DNA of 64,000 nt from Streptomyces tailanensis (GTDB taxonomy: Bacteria > Actinomycetota > Actinomycetes > Streptomycetales > Streptomycetaceae), in NCBI RefSeq assembly GCF_008386495.1, contig NZ_VTHJ01000001.1:351576-415575 (forward strand), given 5' to 3'. The notes beneath the pieces are model-generated. The model was not told where the DNA came from, ran no database searches, and saw only the letters and a program-made list of their open reading frames with translations. Position numbers and translations under genes: made by a program. Of this stretch, positions 16,480 through 26,764 are shown in pieces (within the stretch, counting starts at the first letter, position 1; every line of letters starts with the position of its first letter).

Positions 16480-16834
16480 GCCGGACGCCAGCATTCCGTG
16501 GGTGATCGTCGGTTGGCAAGGCGTGATCGTGGGCAAATTTTTATGCGGACATAGGTATGAATATTGACAGCACTTCGACAGGAAGCCCAGGGTTGACGGC
16601 ATTGCGGGGGTCGTGTTCTTGGGTTGTTATGCGGCAAGTGTCGAGGAGGTGGATGTGGTGTGCTCTGGGTGTGTTTCGAGAGACATGCCGGATCTGTACT
16701 CACTCATAGCCGCATCACACACTTTATTTAGGTTGGACTGCGCAAAAGAGGCAGGAAAGAGGCGTAAAAGAGGGGCTTAATCCGTCCATGCGCGCACGCA
16801 CAGTCCCGTCCGATTTATCGAACGCGAGACTTCC

Positions 16835-16864
16835 TTGTGTAAATCGAATTTCCCCGCCTAGGGT
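16835..16864 (+). promoter_or_regulatory. Candidate HrdB-type promoter of the MHS transporter
   Basis: TTGTGT, an 18-bp spacer and TAGGGT match the -35/-10 layout of streptomycete housekeeping promoters. It would start transcription near 16871, leaving a leader of about 85 nt before the chosen ATG. The rest of 16404-16834 is AT-richer than its surroundings and contains no gene I can support. Confidence 0.45.
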
Positions 16865-16956
16865 GACAGGCGCACTCCGGTTCGTGTTACATGCGTGGCC
16901 GTCCCCCCTCTGGTCCCGGACCATTCCTGTCCGGGCGTACCGGAAGTGAGCCCCCC

Positions 16957-18321
16957 ATGCCCGAATCCCCGTCCAAGACCGTCAGTGAGGCCGTCGGCCC
17001 CAGATCGGCCGCCCTGCCCGCACCGCCGGCGGAGCAGACCAAGGCGTCGAAGGTCGCCGTCGCGAGCCTGGTCGGCACGACGATCGAGTACTACGACTTC
17101 GCCGTGTACGGCACGGCCTCCGCGCTCGTCCTCGGTCCCGCCTTCTTCCCCTCAGGCAACGCCACGGTCTCCTCCCTCGCGGCATTCCTCACCTTCGCCG
17201 CGGCCTTCGTGTCCCGCCCCCTCGGCGTCGCGCTCTTCGGGACGATCGGCGACCGGCTGGGCCGCCGGAACGCCCTCGTCACCTCCCTGCTGCTGATGGG
17301 TGTGGCCACGGTCGGTGTCGGCCTGCTGCCGACCTACGAGACCGCCGGACTCCTCGCCCCCGTACTCCTGGTGACGCTCCGTCTGCTGCAAGGCGTCAGC
17401 ATGGGCGGCGAGTGGGGCGGGGCGGTACTCCTCGCCGCCGAACACGCCCCACCCGGACGCCGGGCCTTGTACGCAGCCATCCCGAACGTCGGTCCCTCGC
17501 TCGGCTTCCTGCTGTCCAGCGCCGTCATCCTGCCGACCCTCAACTTCGCCGGGCGGGACGGTTTCACCGACTGGGCGTGGCGGCTTCCGTTCCTGCTCAG
17601 CACGGTGCTCGTCGTCGTGGGGCTGTGGGTGCGTACGACCGTGTCGGAGTCGCCGGTGTTCAGCGCGGAGGCCCGCCGTGAGACGCGGGCGCCGGCCGCC
17701 CCGACGTCCCGCTTTCCGCTCGGGACGCTCATCGCGCGGCATCCCGGGCGGCTGCTGCTCGGTACCGGTGCGGCGATCGGTGGCTCGGCCGTCTACTACC
17801 TGACGATCGTCTACAGCCTCTCGTACGGGCCGAAGGCGCTCGGTATCGCGCAGAACACGATGCTCACCGCGGCGAGTGTCGGGGCGGCGGCCGGGATCGC
17901 CGTCACGCTGCCGGCCGCACGGCTCGCCGATCGGGTCGGGCGGCGGCCGGTGATGCTCGCGGGGGCCGTGGGCAGTGTGGTGTGGGCCGTGCCCATGTAC
18001 GCGTCCCTGAGCACGGGGAACGGTCTCGTCATCACCGGGGCCTACACGGTCGGGCTCATGCTGCTGGCCCTGATGTTCTCGCCGGTGGCGGCGTTCCTCG
18101 CCGAGCTGTTCCCGGCGCGGCTTCGCTACACGGGGGCTTCTGCGGCGTTCATCCTCGCCAACACGCTGGGCGGCGGCTTCGCGCCGCTCGTTGCCACGTG
18201 GCTGAACAGCCAGTGGTCCTCGCCGCTGGTGCTCGGCTTCTACACGGGTGGCTTGTGTCTGGTGAGCCTGCTGTGCCTGATGGCTCTGCCGGAAACCCGA
18301 GAGGGCGAGTTCGCCAACTGA
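16957..18321 (+). CDS. MHS-family (metabolite:H+ symporter) MFS transporter
   Basis: Membrane protein of 454 aa with 12 predicted helices. IEYYDFAVYG at the start of helix 1, GDRLGRRNAL after helix 2 and GGEWGGAVLLAAEHAP in helix 5 are hallmarks of the MHS branch (shikimate, proline/betaine, citrate and dicarboxylate symporters). It should import a polar organic acid. The ATG at 16957 is preceded by GGAAGTGAG, a better ribosome site than at the in-frame ATG 22 codons earlier. It is divergent from the gene cluster and shares its promoter region. Whether it supplies a precursor or is unrelated cannot be told. A terminator follows. Confidence 0.88.
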   Translation: MPESPSKTVSEAVGPRSAALPAPPAEQTKASKVAVASLVGTTIEYYDFAVYGTASALVLGPAFFPSGNATVSSLAAFLTFAAAFVSRPLGVALFGTIGDRLGRRNALVTSLLLMGVATVGVGLLPTYETAGLLAPVLLVTLRLLQGVSMGGEWGGAVLLAAEHAPPGRRALYAAIPNVGPSLGFLLSSAVILPTLNFAGRDGFTDWAWRLPFLLSTVLVVVGLWVRTTVSESPVFSAEARRETRAPAAPTSRFPLGTLIARHPGRLLLGTGAAIGGSAVYYLTIVYSLSYGPKALGIAQNTMLTAASVGAAAGIAVTLPAARLADRVGRRPVMLAGAVGSVVWAVPMYASLSTGNGLVITGAYTVGLMLLALMFSPVAAFLAELFPARLRYTGASAAFILANTLGGGFAPLVATWLNSQWSSPLVLGFYTGGLCLVSLLCLMALPETREGEFAN

Positions 18322-18349
18322 GGGATTACGCCCCCGCCGTCCCTACCCT

Positions 18350-18381
18350 CCCCCCACTCTCGACTTCGCTCGAGTGGGGGG
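18350..18381 (+). terminator. Terminator after the MHS transporter
   Basis: CCCCCCACTC and GAGTGGGGGG pair as a 10-bp stem around a 12-nt loop, 29 nt after the stop codon. Confidence 0.7.
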
Positions 18382-18417
18382 ACCCCCATCATCCCCAGGG
18401 GCGGCTGCCCCTTCGAC

Positions 18418-18600
18418 CCGGCTTCGCCTGAGAGCTCGGGGGGTGCGGTTTGTATGGCGGGTGCGGGCTGTATTGGGTTGCTCGCGCAGTTCCCCGCGCC
18501 CCTAAAAGCACGGCCCTGCGGGCCGCTTTTTCAGGGGCGCGGGGAACTGCGCGACAAGCCCCCACCCGCCCGCACCCGGCGCAGGGGTTGAAGGGGCGCA
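18418..18600. repeat. Long palindromic intergenic element, copy 1
   Basis: Two inverted arms, GCGCAGTTCCCCGCGCCCCT and AGGGGCGCGGGGAACTGCGC, flank an A-rich/GC hairpin centre, and a wider flank GCGGGTGCGGG / CCCGCACCCG is also inverted. Partly matching copies lie at 31970-32130 and 63880-64000, with fragments at 4560 and 12919. It occupies most of the 338-bp gap between two convergent genes and contains no gene. Confidence 0.8.
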
Positions 18601-18659
18601 GCCCCTGGGGGATGGGAATGGGCAGGGGCGGCGGGGGCGAAATCAGCCCCCTCAACCCC

Positions 18660-19442
18660 TCAGGCTGAGGCCGGGGGATACAGGGACCGGGGCAGTTGTG
18701 AGGCCGCCGCCGCGTCCAGGAGCCACAAGGTTCGCGACCGGCCGTACGCCCCGGCGGCCGGTGCCTGGATCTCCCCGGCACCGGAGAGCGCGATCGCCGC
18801 AGCCCCCGCCTTGTCCGCCCCCGCCGCGAGCAACCACACCTCACGAGCCGCCCGAATCGCCGGCAGCGTCAACGTCACCCGAGTCGGCGGCGGCTTGGGC
18901 GCACCATGCACCCCCACGACCGTCCGCTCGGTCTCCCGTACGGCCGGCAACTCGGGGAAGAGCGACGCCACATGGGTGTCCGGCCCGACCCCCAGCATCA
19001 GCACATCGAACGTCGGCACCGACCCATGGTTCTCCGGCCCCGCCGCCCGCGCCAACTCCTCCGCGTACGCCGCGGCCGCCGCGTCCACATCGGCACCCCA
19101 CGGCCCGTCCGAGGCCGGCATCGCATGCACCCGCTTCGGATCCACCGGCACCGAGTCGAGCAACGCCTCCCGGGCCTGGGTGACGTTGCGCTCGGGGTCA
19201 CCCTCGGGCAGGAACCGCTCGTCGCCCCACCACAGGTCCAGCCGAGCCCAGTCGATGGCGTCGCGCGCGGGCGCGGCGGCCAGCGCGGCGAGCAGGCCGT
19301 TGCCGTTGCGCCCGCCGGTGAGGACCACCGAGGCGTAGCCGCGCGAGGCCTGCGCGTCCACGACCTTGGTGATCAGCCGGGCCGCCGCGGCCTGCGCCAT
19401 CAGCTCCTTGTCGTGGTGCACGACCAGCTGCGGAGTACTCAC
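18660..19442 (-). CDS. pgl: 6-phosphogluconolactonase
   Basis: Hydrolyses 6-phosphogluconolactone to 6-phosphogluconate, second step of the oxidative pentose phosphate pathway. The protein is 260 aa, the usual length, with VVLTGGRNGNGLLAAL (sugar-phosphate loop), WWGDERFLPEGDPERN and MLGVGPDTHVASLFP as family motifs. GTG at 19442 forms a GTGA overlap with the opcA stop. It is the last gene of tkt-tal-zwf-opcA-pgl, directly behind the glucose-6-phosphate dehydrogenase pair whose product it removes. Confidence 0.96.
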   Translation of the reverse strand: MSTPQLVVHHDKELMAQAAAARLITKVVDAQASRGYASVVLTGGRNGNGLLAALAAAPARDAIDWARLDLWWGDERFLPEGDPERNVTQAREALLDSVPVDPKRVHAMPASDGPWGADVDAAAAAYAEELARAAGPENHGSVPTFDVLMLGVGPDTHVASLFPELPAVRETERTVVGVHGAPKPPPTRVTLTLPAIRAAREVWLLAAGADKAGAAAIALSGAGEIQAPAAGAYGRSRTLWLLDAAAASQLPRSLYPPASA

Positions 19443-20569
19443 TGCTGTGTGTCCGCCTTCTTCACCGCAGGCATCTGCGCCGGAGTCGGCCGATCGACAT
19501 CACCGTCATCAGTCGAACCCGAACCCGAACCCGAGCCCAGAGCCGGAGCCAAGGCAAGCGCCGACGACGCCGGAGCCGCAGAGGTCTCAGCCGACGAAGC
19601 CGCAGCCGAAGCAGTCGCAGCCGCCGCCACCCCCACCGACGACCCACCCCCCAACCGATCCACCCCGAACCGCAGCGCGGACGCATACGTGTCGTCCGGA
19701 TCCAGCCGGCGCAACTCCTCCGCCATCAGCTCGGCCGTCTCACGGCGCTTGAGCGCCACCGCCCGGTCCGGCTGGTCCTCCAGCGTGAGGAGGGCGAGCC
19801 CACCGGCGGGCCGGTACAGCCGGATGGGTCCGGTGCTGGTCAGCATCCGTACCTCGGTGAGGCCGGGCCCGGCCGACACCCCGCGCCGTACGTGGACATG
19901 GAGCCGGTCCGCCAGCCACATGGCCAGCAGCTCGACGCTCGGGTTGTACTGCTCGCCCTGTACCTCCGCGGAGATGACCTCGCAGTCGATCTGGTCGAGC
20001 GCGGCGGCCAGCATGGAGCGCCAGGGCGTGATCCGGGTCCAGGCGAGATCCGTGTCGCCGGGCTCGTAGTTGTCGGCGCGGGCCCGCAGCTCGTCGATGG
20101 GCTTCTCGGCGGCGTAGCTGTCGGTGACCCGGCGCTGGGCGAGCGCGCCCAGCGGGTCGCGGGCCGGGTCGAGGGGCGCGTTGACCGGCCACCACACCAC
20201 GACCGGCGCGTCCGGCAGCAGCAGCGGCAGGACCACCGACTGGGCGTGGTCCGCGACCTCGCCGTAGAGCCGGAGGATGATCGTCTCGCCGGTGCCCGCG
20301 TCCGCGCCCACCTGCACCTCGGCGTCGAGACGGGACTTCGTACGGTCGCGGGGCGAACGGGAGACGCGCTTGATGACCACGAGCGTGCGCGAGGGGTGCT
20401 CGCGGGACGCGTCGTTCGCGGCCTTGAGCGCGTCGTACGCGTTCTCCTCGTCCGTCACGATGACCAGCGTCAGCACCATGCCGACGGCCGGGGTACCGAT
20501 CGCCCGGCGGCCCTTGACGAGCGCCTTGTTGATCTTGCTGGCCGTGGTGTCCGTGAGGTCGATCTTCAT
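19439..20569 (-). CDS. opcA: OpcA, glucose-6-phosphate dehydrogenase assembly/activator protein
   Basis: Protein of 376 aa that binds glucose-6-phosphate dehydrogenase and is needed for its full activity in actinomycetes and cyanobacteria. The start MKIDLTDTTASKINKALV and the region DAPVVVWWPVNAP are typical. ATG at 20569 overlaps the zwf stop (ATGA), fitting equimolar production. The last 65 residues are an Ala/Ser/Gly-Ser low-complexity tail, partly encoded by a GAACCC-type hexanucleotide run near 19514-19536; this is longer than I expect for the family and probably unstructured. Confidence 0.95.
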   Translation of the reverse strand: MKIDLTDTTASKINKALVKGRRAIGTPAVGMVLTLVIVTDEENAYDALKAANDASREHPSRTLVVIKRVSRSPRDRTKSRLDAEVQVGADAGTGETIILRLYGEVADHAQSVVLPLLLPDAPVVVWWPVNAPLDPARDPLGALAQRRVTDSYAAEKPIDELRARADNYEPGDTDLAWTRITPWRSMLAAALDQIDCEVISAEVQGEQYNPSVELLAMWLADRLHVHVRRGVSAGPGLTEVRMLTSTGPIRLYRPAGGLALLTLEDQPDRAVALKRRETAELMAEELRRLDPDDTYASALRFGVDRLGGGSSVGVAAAATASAAASSAETSAAPASSALALAPALGSGSGSGSTDDGDVDRPTPAQMPAVKKADTQQ

Positions 20570-22089
20570 GGCCGGCGCCAGCTCCGTCCGTCTCGTTCGA
20601 GCATCTCGTCCGCCTCGACGGGACCCCAGGTGCCCGCCTGGTACTGCGCGGGCCTGCCGTGCTTGTCCCAGTACTCCTCGATCGGGTCGAGGATCTTCCA
20701 GGACAGCTCGACCTCCTCGGTGCGTGGGAAGAGGTTCGAGTCGCCGAGCAGCACGTCGAGGATCAGTCGCTCGTACGCCTCGGGCGAGGACTCCGTGAAG
20801 GACTCGCCGTAGGCGAAGTCCATGGACACGTCCCGGATCTCCATCGACGTGCCGGGGACCTTCGAACCGAAGCGGACCGTCACACCCTCGTCCGGCTGGA
20901 CGCGGATGACGATCGCGTTCTGGCCCAGCTCCTCGGTGGCGGTGGAGTCGAAGGGGGAGTGGGGTGCCCGCTGGAAGACCACCGCGATCTCGGTGACCCG
21001 GCGGCCGAGGCGCTTGCCCGTCCGCAGGTAGAAGGGGACGCCCGCCCAACGGCGGTTGTCGATCTCGACCTTGATCGCCGCGTACGTGTCGGTCTTCGAC
21101 TTGCGGTCGATGCCGTCCTCTTCGAGATAGCCGATGACCTTCTCGCCGCCCTGCCAGCCGGCCGCGTACTGCGCGAACACGGTGTCCCGGCCGAGGTCCT
21201 TCGGCAGCTTCACCGCGCCGAGCACCTTGGTCTTCTCGGCGGCGAGCGCGTCCGCGTCGAAGGAGGCGGGCTCCTCCATCGCGGTCAGGGCCATCAGCTG
21301 GAGCAGGTGGTTCTGGATGACGTCACGGGCCGCGCCGATGCCGTCGTAGTAACCCGCGCGACCGCCGATGCCGATGTCCTCGGCCATCGTGATCTGCACA
21401 TGGTCGACGAAGGACCGGTTCCAGATCGGCTCGAACATCGTGTTGGCGAAGCGGAGCGCCAGGATGTTCTGGACGGTCTCCTTGCCCAGGTAGTGGTCGA
21501 TACGGAAGACCTGGTCCGGGGCGAAGACCTCGTGGACCACCTTGTTGAGGTCCTCGGCGGACTCCAGGTTGTGGCCGAAGGGCTTCTCGATGACCGCGCG
21601 CCGCCAGGAGCCGCTCGACTGGTCGGCCAGACCGTGCTTCTTCAGCTGCTGGATGACGACCGGGAACGCGGACGGCGGCACGGAGAGGTAGAAGGCGAAG
21701 TTGCCGCCGGTGCCCTGCGCCTTGTCCAGCTCCTGGATGGTGTCGCGCAGCCGCTCGAACGAGGCGTCGTCGTCGAAGGTGCCCTGCACGAAGCGCATGC
21801 CCTGGATGAGCTGCTGCCAGACCTCCTCGCGGAAGGGCGTGCGGGCGTGCTCCTTGACCGCGTCGTGGACCTCCTGCGCGAAGTCCTCGTGCTCCCACTC
21901 CCGGCGGGCGAAGCCGACGAGCGAGAAGCCCGGCGGCAGCAGTCCGCGGTTGGCGAGGTCGTACACGGCAGGCATCAGCTTTTTACGTGACAGATCGCCT
22001 GTGACGCCGAAGATGACCAGGCCCGACGGCCCCGCGATACGCGGGAGCCGTCGGTCCGCGGCGTCACGCAGCGGATTGCTGCTCGACAA
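20566..22089 (-). CDS. zwf: Glucose-6-phosphate 1-dehydrogenase
   Basis: NADP-dependent first enzyme of the oxidative pentose phosphate pathway, 507 aa. FGVTGDLSRKKLMPAVYDL is the coenzyme-binding loop near the N-terminus and RIDHYLGKETVQN the substrate site with the catalytic region. It supplies NADPH, which the ketoreductase of the neighbouring gene cluster would use. The only fitting start is TTG at 22089 (SSSNPLRDAADRRLPRI), four bases after the tal stop. It is coupled to opcA by an ATGA overlap. Confidence 0.97.
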   Translation of the reverse strand: MSSSNPLRDAADRRLPRIAGPSGLVIFGVTGDLSRKKLMPAVYDLANRGLLPPGFSLVGFARREWEHEDFAQEVHDAVKEHARTPFREEVWQQLIQGMRFVQGTFDDDASFERLRDTIQELDKAQGTGGNFAFYLSVPPSAFPVVIQQLKKHGLADQSSGSWRRAVIEKPFGHNLESAEDLNKVVHEVFAPDQVFRIDHYLGKETVQNILALRFANTMFEPIWNRSFVDHVQITMAEDIGIGGRAGYYDGIGAARDVIQNHLLQLMALTAMEEPASFDADALAAEKTKVLGAVKLPKDLGRDTVFAQYAAGWQGGEKVIGYLEEDGIDRKSKTDTYAAIKVEIDNRRWAGVPFYLRTGKRLGRRVTEIAVVFQRAPHSPFDSTATEELGQNAIVIRVQPDEGVTVRFGSKVPGTSMEIRDVSMDFAYGESFTESSPEAYERLILDVLLGDSNLFPRTEEVELSWKILDPIEEYWDKHGRPAQYQAGTWGPVEADEMLERDGRSWRRP

Positions 22090-22093
22090 GGTT

Positions 22094-23212
22094 TTAGCCC
22101 TCCGAGGGTGCGAGGCGCGTCAGCTCCGCCTCGGTCGACTTGAGCAGGTCGTTCCAGGACGCCTCGAACTTCTCGACGCCCTCGTCCTCCAGCAGCTGGA
22201 CCACGTCGTCGTAACGGATCCCGAGCTTCTCCACCGCGTCCAGTTCGGCACGCGACTGCTCGTAGGTCCCGGCGACGGCGTCGCCGCGGATCTCGCCGCT
22301 CTCGGCGGTGGCCTCCAGCGTGGCCTCCGGCATGGTGTTCACGGTGTTGGGCGCGACCAGCTCGTCGACGTACAGCGTGCTCTTGTACGCCGGGTCCTTC
22401 ACGCCGGTCGAGGCCCACAGCGGACGCTGCTTGTTGGCGCCCGCGTTCTCCAGGGCGGTCCAGCGGTCGGTCGAGAAGACCTCCTCGTACGCCTGGTAGG
22501 CGAGGCGGGCGTTGGCGACACCGGCCTTGCCGCGGGCGGCCTTGGCCTCGTCGGTGCCGAGGGCGTCGAGGCGCTTGTCGATCTCGGTGTCCACGCGGGA
22601 CACGAAGAAGGACGCCACGGAGTGGATCTTCGACAGGTCGAGACCCCGCTCCTTCGCCTTCTCCAGACCGGCCAGGTAGGCGTCCATGACCGCGCGGTAG
22701 CGCTCCAGCGAGAAGATCAGCGTGACGTTGACGCTGATGCCGAGGCCGATGGTCTCGGTGATCGCGGGCAGGCCCGCCTTCGTCGCCGGGATCTTGATCA
22801 GGGTGTTGGGGCGGTCCACCAGCCAGGCCAGCTGCTTGGCCTCGGCGACGGTCGCCTGGGTGTTGTGCGCCAGGCGCGGGTCGACCTCGATGGAGACCCG
22901 GCCGTCCTGGCCGCCGGTCGCGTCGAACACCGGGCGCAGGATGTCGGCGGCGTCGCGGACGTCCGCCGTCGTGATCATGCGGATCGCCTCTTCGACGGTG
23001 ACCTTGCGGGCGGCGAGGTCGGCGAGCTGCTGCTCGTAACCGTCACCGCTGCTGATCGCCTTCTGGAAGATCGAGGGGTTGGTGGTGACGCCCACGACGT
23101 GCTGCTGGTCGATCAGCTCGGCGAGGTTGCCGGACGTGATGCGCTTGCGCGACAGGTCGTCCAGCCAGATCGCGACGCCCTCCTCGGAGAGGCGCTTGAG
23201 TGCGTCTGTCAT
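22094..23212 (-). CDS. tal: Transaldolase
   Basis: Transfers dihydroxyacetone units between sugar phosphates in the non-oxidative pentose phosphate pathway. The protein has 372 aa, the long actinobacterial form. [15 protein letters not shown] near the N-terminus and [11 protein letters not shown] with the Schiff-base lysine are visible. The ATG at 23212 follows a good ribosome site (TAGGAGATGTAATTCC). A longer frame upstream lies antisense-like within the tkt gene region and is not used. It lies between tkt and zwf. Confidence 0.97.
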   Translation of the reverse strand: MTDALKRLSEEGVAIWLDDLSRKRITSGNLAELIDQQHVVGVTTNPSIFQKAISSGDGYEQQLADLAARKVTVEEAIRMITTADVRDAADILRPVFDATGGQDGRVSIEVDPRLAHNTQATVAEAKQLAWLVDRPNTLIKIPATKAGLPAITETIGLGISVNVTLIFSLERYRAVMDAYLAGLEKAKERGLDLSKIHSVASFFVSRVDTEIDKRLDALGTDEAKAARGKAGVANARLAYQAYEEVFSTDRWTALENAGANKQRPLWASTGVKDPAYKSTLYVDELVAPNTVNTMPEATLEATAESGEIRGDAVAGTYEQSRAELDAVEKLGIRYDDVVQLLEDEGVEKFEASWNDLLKSTEAELTRLAPSEG

Positions 23213-23246
23213 GGAATTACATCTCCTACGTGTCGTATGTAGAGCG

Positions 23247-25334
23247 TCAGCGCTGGGCGGCCGCGATCGATTCCTGGGCCACGGTGGCCACGTTCTCCGC
23301 AGTGAAGCCGTACTCCTGGAAGAGGACCTTGCCGTCGGCCGAAGCGCCGAAGTGCTCCAGCGAAACGATGCGACCCGCGTCACCGACGTACTTGTGCCAG
23401 GTGAGCCCGATCCCGGCCTCGACCGCGACACGCGCCTTGACGGACGGTGGCAGAACGCTGTCCCGGTACCCCTGGTCCTGCTCCTCGAACCACTCCACGG
23501 ACGGCATGGACACCACCCGTGTGGGCACACCCTGCGCCTGAAGCTGCTCGCGAGCGTCCACGGCGACGTGCACCTCGGAACCGGTGGCGATCAGGATGAC
23601 CTGCGCCTCGCCGCCCTCGGCCTCGAAGAGGACGTAACCACCCTTGGCGGCACCCTCGTTGGGCTCGTACGTCGGCACGCCCTGACGGGTCAGCGCGAGG
23701 CCGTGCGGGGCGCCCTTGCCGAACTCCTTGGTCCAGCGCCCCAGGATCTCGCGCCAGGCGATCGCCGTCTCGTTGGCGTCGGCCGGGCGGACGATGTTCA
23801 GGCCCGGGATCGCGCGCAGCGAGGCGAGGTGCTCGATCGGCTGGTGCGTCGGACCGTCCTCACCGAGACCGATCGAGTCGTGCGTCCACACGTACGTCAC
23901 CGGCAGGTGCATCAGCGCCGACAGCCGCACCGCGTTGCGCATGTAGTCGGAGAACACGAGGAACGTGCCGCCGTAGATACGGGTGTTGCCGTGCAGCGCG
24001 ATGCCGTTCATCTCCGCGGCCATGGAGTGCTCGCGGATGCCGAAGTGGATCGTGCGGCCGTAGGGGTTCGCCTCCGGCAGCGGGTTGTCCGCCGGCAGGA
24101 AGGACGACGTCTTGTCGATCGTGGTGTTGTTCGAACCGGCGAGGTCGGCGGAGCCGCCCCACAGCTCGGGGATCACCGCGCCGAGCGCCTGCAGGACCTT
24201 GCCGGACGCGGCACGCGTGGCGACACCCTTGCCCGGCTCGAACACGGGAAGGTGCGACTCCCAGCCGGCGGGCAGCTCACCGGCGGCGATCCGGTCGAAC
24301 TCGGCGGCCCGCTCGGCGTTGTTGTTGCGCCACTCCTGGAGCCGCTTCTCCCAGCTGGCCCGGGCCTCACGGCCACGCTCGCCGAGCGCACGCGTGTGCT
24401 GGATGACGTCGGCGGCGACGTCGAAGCTCTTCTCCGGGTCGAAGCCCAGGACCTGCTTGGTGGCCGCGACCTCGTCCGAGCCGAGTGCCGAGCCGTGCGC
24501 GGCCTCGGTGTTCTGCGCGTTCGGGGCGGGCCAGGCGATGATCGAGCGCATCGCGATGAACGACGGCCTGTCGGTGACGGCCTTCGCCGCCTCGATCGCC
24601 GCGTACAGCGCGGCCGGGTCGAGGTCGCCGTTCTCCTTCGGCTCAACACGCTGCACATGCCAGCCGTAGGCCTCGTACCGCTTGGTGACGTCCTCGGAGA
24701 CGGCCGTCTCGGTGTCGCCCTCGATCGAGATGTGGTTGTCGTCCCACAGCAGGATCAGGTTGCCGAGCTTCTGGTGACCCGCGAGGGACGAGGCCTCGGC
24801 GGAGATGCCCTCCTGGAGGCAGCCGTCACCGGCGATCACGAAGACATGGTGGTCGAACGGGGACTCGCCCTGCGGGGCCTCCGGGTCGAACAGACCGCGC
24901 TCGTAGCGGGCGGCCATCGCCATGCCCACGGCGTTGGCGACACCCTGGCCGAGCGGCCCGGTCGTCGTCTCGACGCCCCTGGTGTGCCCGTACTCGGGGT
25001 GACCCGGGGTCTTCGAGCCCCAGGTGCGGAAGGACTCCAGGTCCTCCAGCTCCAGGCCGAAGCCCCCCAGGTACAGCTGGATGTAGAGAGTCAGGGACGA
25101 GTGGCCCGCGGACAGCACGAAGCGGTCACGGCCGGTCCAGTCCGGGTCGGCGGGATCGTGGCGCATCACCTTCTGGAAGAGGGTGTACGCGGCGGGCGCG
25201 AGGCTCATCGCCGTACCCGGATGGCCGTTTCCGACCTTCTGTACGGCGTCGGCGGCGAGGACGCGGGCGGTGTCCACGGCCCGCTGGTCCAGTTCGGTCC
25301 ACGCGAGGTCTTTAGTGGTCGGCTTGGTGCTCAC
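23247..25334 (-). CDS. tkt: Transketolase
   Basis: Thiamine-diphosphate enzyme of 695 aa moving two-carbon units between sugar phosphates. The ThDP motif GDGCLQEG and its downstream NNHIS-like segment [12 protein letters not shown], the [13 protein letters not shown] loop and [16 protein letters not shown] region ([13 protein letters not shown]) are present. The GTG at 25334 is preceded by GGAGAGGAG. It is the first gene of the pentose-phosphate operon and is divergent from ctaB across a 376-bp promoter region. Confidence 0.97.
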   Translation of the reverse strand: MSTKPTTKDLAWTELDQRAVDTARVLAADAVQKVGNGHPGTAMSLAPAAYTLFQKVMRHDPADPDWTGRDRFVLSAGHSSLTLYIQLYLGGFGLELEDLESFRTWGSKTPGHPEYGHTRGVETTTGPLGQGVANAVGMAMAARYERGLFDPEAPQGESPFDHHVFVIAGDGCLQEGISAEASSLAGHQKLGNLILLWDDNHISIEGDTETAVSEDVTKRYEAYGWHVQRVEPKENGDLDPAALYAAIEAAKAVTDRPSFIAMRSIIAWPAPNAQNTEAAHGSALGSDEVAATKQVLGFDPEKSFDVAADVIQHTRALGERGREARASWEKRLQEWRNNNAERAAEFDRIAAGELPAGWESHLPVFEPGKGVATRAASGKVLQALGAVIPELWGGSADLAGSNNTTIDKTSSFLPADNPLPEANPYGRTIHFGIREHSMAAEMNGIALHGNTRIYGGTFLVFSDYMRNAVRLSALMHLPVTYVWTHDSIGLGEDGPTHQPIEHLASLRAIPGLNIVRPADANETAIAWREILGRWTKEFGKGAPHGLALTRQGVPTYEPNEGAAKGGYVLFEAEGGEAQVILIATGSEVHVAVDAREQLQAQGVPTRVVSMPSVEWFEEQDQGYRDSVLPPSVKARVAVEAGIGLTWHKYVGDAGRIVSLEHFGASADGKVLFQEYGFTAENVATVAQESIAAAQR

Positions 25335-25710
25335 CCTGGGTCAGGGCTCCTCTCCACATGTTTTGGTGCCGGCGTTCTCAGGGCGCCGGCCGCAGTCGAG
25401 CCTACCCCTGTGACAACGCGCATTTTTTCGAGTCATTCCACACTGCAAGGGCTATGTCTGGCCCGCCTCCCGACCAGTGGTTCCGCATGGTGAGACCAGG
25501 GGGTTCCGCTGTTCGACATCTGAATACGGAGCCGCTCATCCGACTGCTCAACCGAAGTGCGTTCGGGGTCTCCGAGAGGGCCCTGCCAACACGACCCGAC
25601 CCCCTTGAAAGGCTGACTCTGGGCAACGTCTACAGTGGCGTGGTACGCGCGAGCCGTTACGGGGAGTTCACAACCGGAGGGCTTGCTGGGAGTCTCTGTC
25701 AGGGGTGTGC
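25335..25710. other. Promoter region between tkt and ctaB
   Basis: A 376-bp divergent gap with no supported gene. It must hold the promoters of the pentose-phosphate operon and of ctaB. TTGAAA and TACAGT near 25608-25640 resemble promoter hexamers but are 20 bp apart, so I do not mark a promoter. Confidence 0.5.
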
Positions 25711-26667
25711 GTGACGGCCGTCGAATCCCGTCCACCGGGAGCGCTGGGCGCGAGCAACACGATCAGCAGCCGGGGTCAGCGGCCGTTCGGGGCCCGCGTC
25801 AAGGCGTTCGTGGCGCTGACGAAGCCGCGGATCATCGAGCTTCTGCTGATCACCACCGTGCCGGTGATGTTCCTGGCCGAACAGGGCGTCCCGGATCTCT
25901 GGCTGGTGCTCGCCACCTGCATCGGCGGCTACCTCTCGGCGGGCGGCGCCAACGCGCTCAACATGTACATCGACCGCGACATCGACGCGCTCATGGCGCG
26001 CACCTCGCAGCGTCCGCTGGTCACCGGAATGGTCACCCCGCGTGAGGGCCTCGTCTTCGGTCTCACTCTGGCCGTTGTGTCCACCGTCTGGTTCGGCGTC
26101 CTCGTCAACTGGCTGTCCGCCTGGCTGTCGCTCGGCGCGCTCCTCTTCTACGTCGTCGTCTACACGATGCTCCTGAAACGGCGTACGTCACAGAACATCG
26201 TCTGGGGCGGCATCGCAGGCTGCATGCCGGTCCTCATCGGCTGGTCCGCCGTGACGAACTCGATGTCCTGGGCCGCCGTCATCCTCTTCCTCGTCATCTT
26301 CTTCTGGACGCCGCCGCACTACTGGCCGCTGTCGATGAAGGTGAAGGACGACTACGCGCGCGTCGGCGTCCCGATGCTCCCGGTCATCGCCTCCAACCGG
26401 GTCGTGGCCCGCCAGATCGTCCTCTACAGCTGGGTCATGGTCGCGGTCTCCCTGATGCTGACCCCCCTCGGCTACACGGGCTGGTTCTACACGTCGGTCG
26501 CCCTGGTGACGGGCGGCTGGTGGCTGTGGGAGGCGCACGGGCTGCAGAACCGCGCGAAGGGCGGCGCGACCGGCGCGAAGCTGAAGGAAATGCGCCTGTT
26601 CCACTGGTCGATCACGTACGTGTCGCTGCTGTTCGTGGCGGTGGCGGTGGACCCGTTCCTGAGGTGA
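25711..26667 (+). CDS. ctaB: Protoheme IX farnesyltransferase (heme O synthase)
   Basis: Membrane prenyltransferase that adds a farnesyl group to heme B for cytochrome oxidase. The 318-aa protein has nine hydrophobic segments and the UbiA-type aspartate motif [26 protein letters not shown] (positions 25957-26030). The second conserved loop, [11 protein letters not shown], is also present. GTG at 25711 is used because AGGGG lies five bases upstream; a GTG two codons earlier is possible. ctaA for the next step lies 2.4 kb downstream on the other strand. Confidence 0.95.
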   Translation: MTAVESRPPGALGASNTISSRGQRPFGARVKAFVALTKPRIIELLLITTVPVMFLAEQGVPDLWLVLATCIGGYLSAGGANALNMYIDRDIDALMARTSQRPLVTGMVTPREGLVFGLTLAVVSTVWFGVLVNWLSAWLSLGALLFYVVVYTMLLKRRTSQNIVWGGIAGCMPVLIGWSAVTNSMSWAAVILFLVIFFWTPPHYWPLSMKVKDDYARVGVPMLPVIASNRVVARQIVLYSWVMVAVSLMLTPLGYTGWFYTSVALVTGGWWLWEAHGLQNRAKGGATGAKLKEMRLFHWSITYVSLLFVAVAVDPFLR

Positions 26668-26764
26668 GTTCTTCGGCCGCGTGGATTGGCCGCGTGGATT
26701 TCGTGGTCAAGGCCACGTAGCCCTGCCGTCGCTCCCCGCTCTACCCATCGGTAGCATCCTGACC

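Noticed and set aside
23079..25493. 804-codon open frame antisense to tal/tkt
   Set aside because: Shadow of transketolase; the composition is Arg/Gly/Val/His-rich and no domain is recognisable.
25608..25640. ctaB promoter TTGAAA ... TACAGT
   Set aside because: The 20-bp spacer is outside the usual range, so it was not marked as a promoter.
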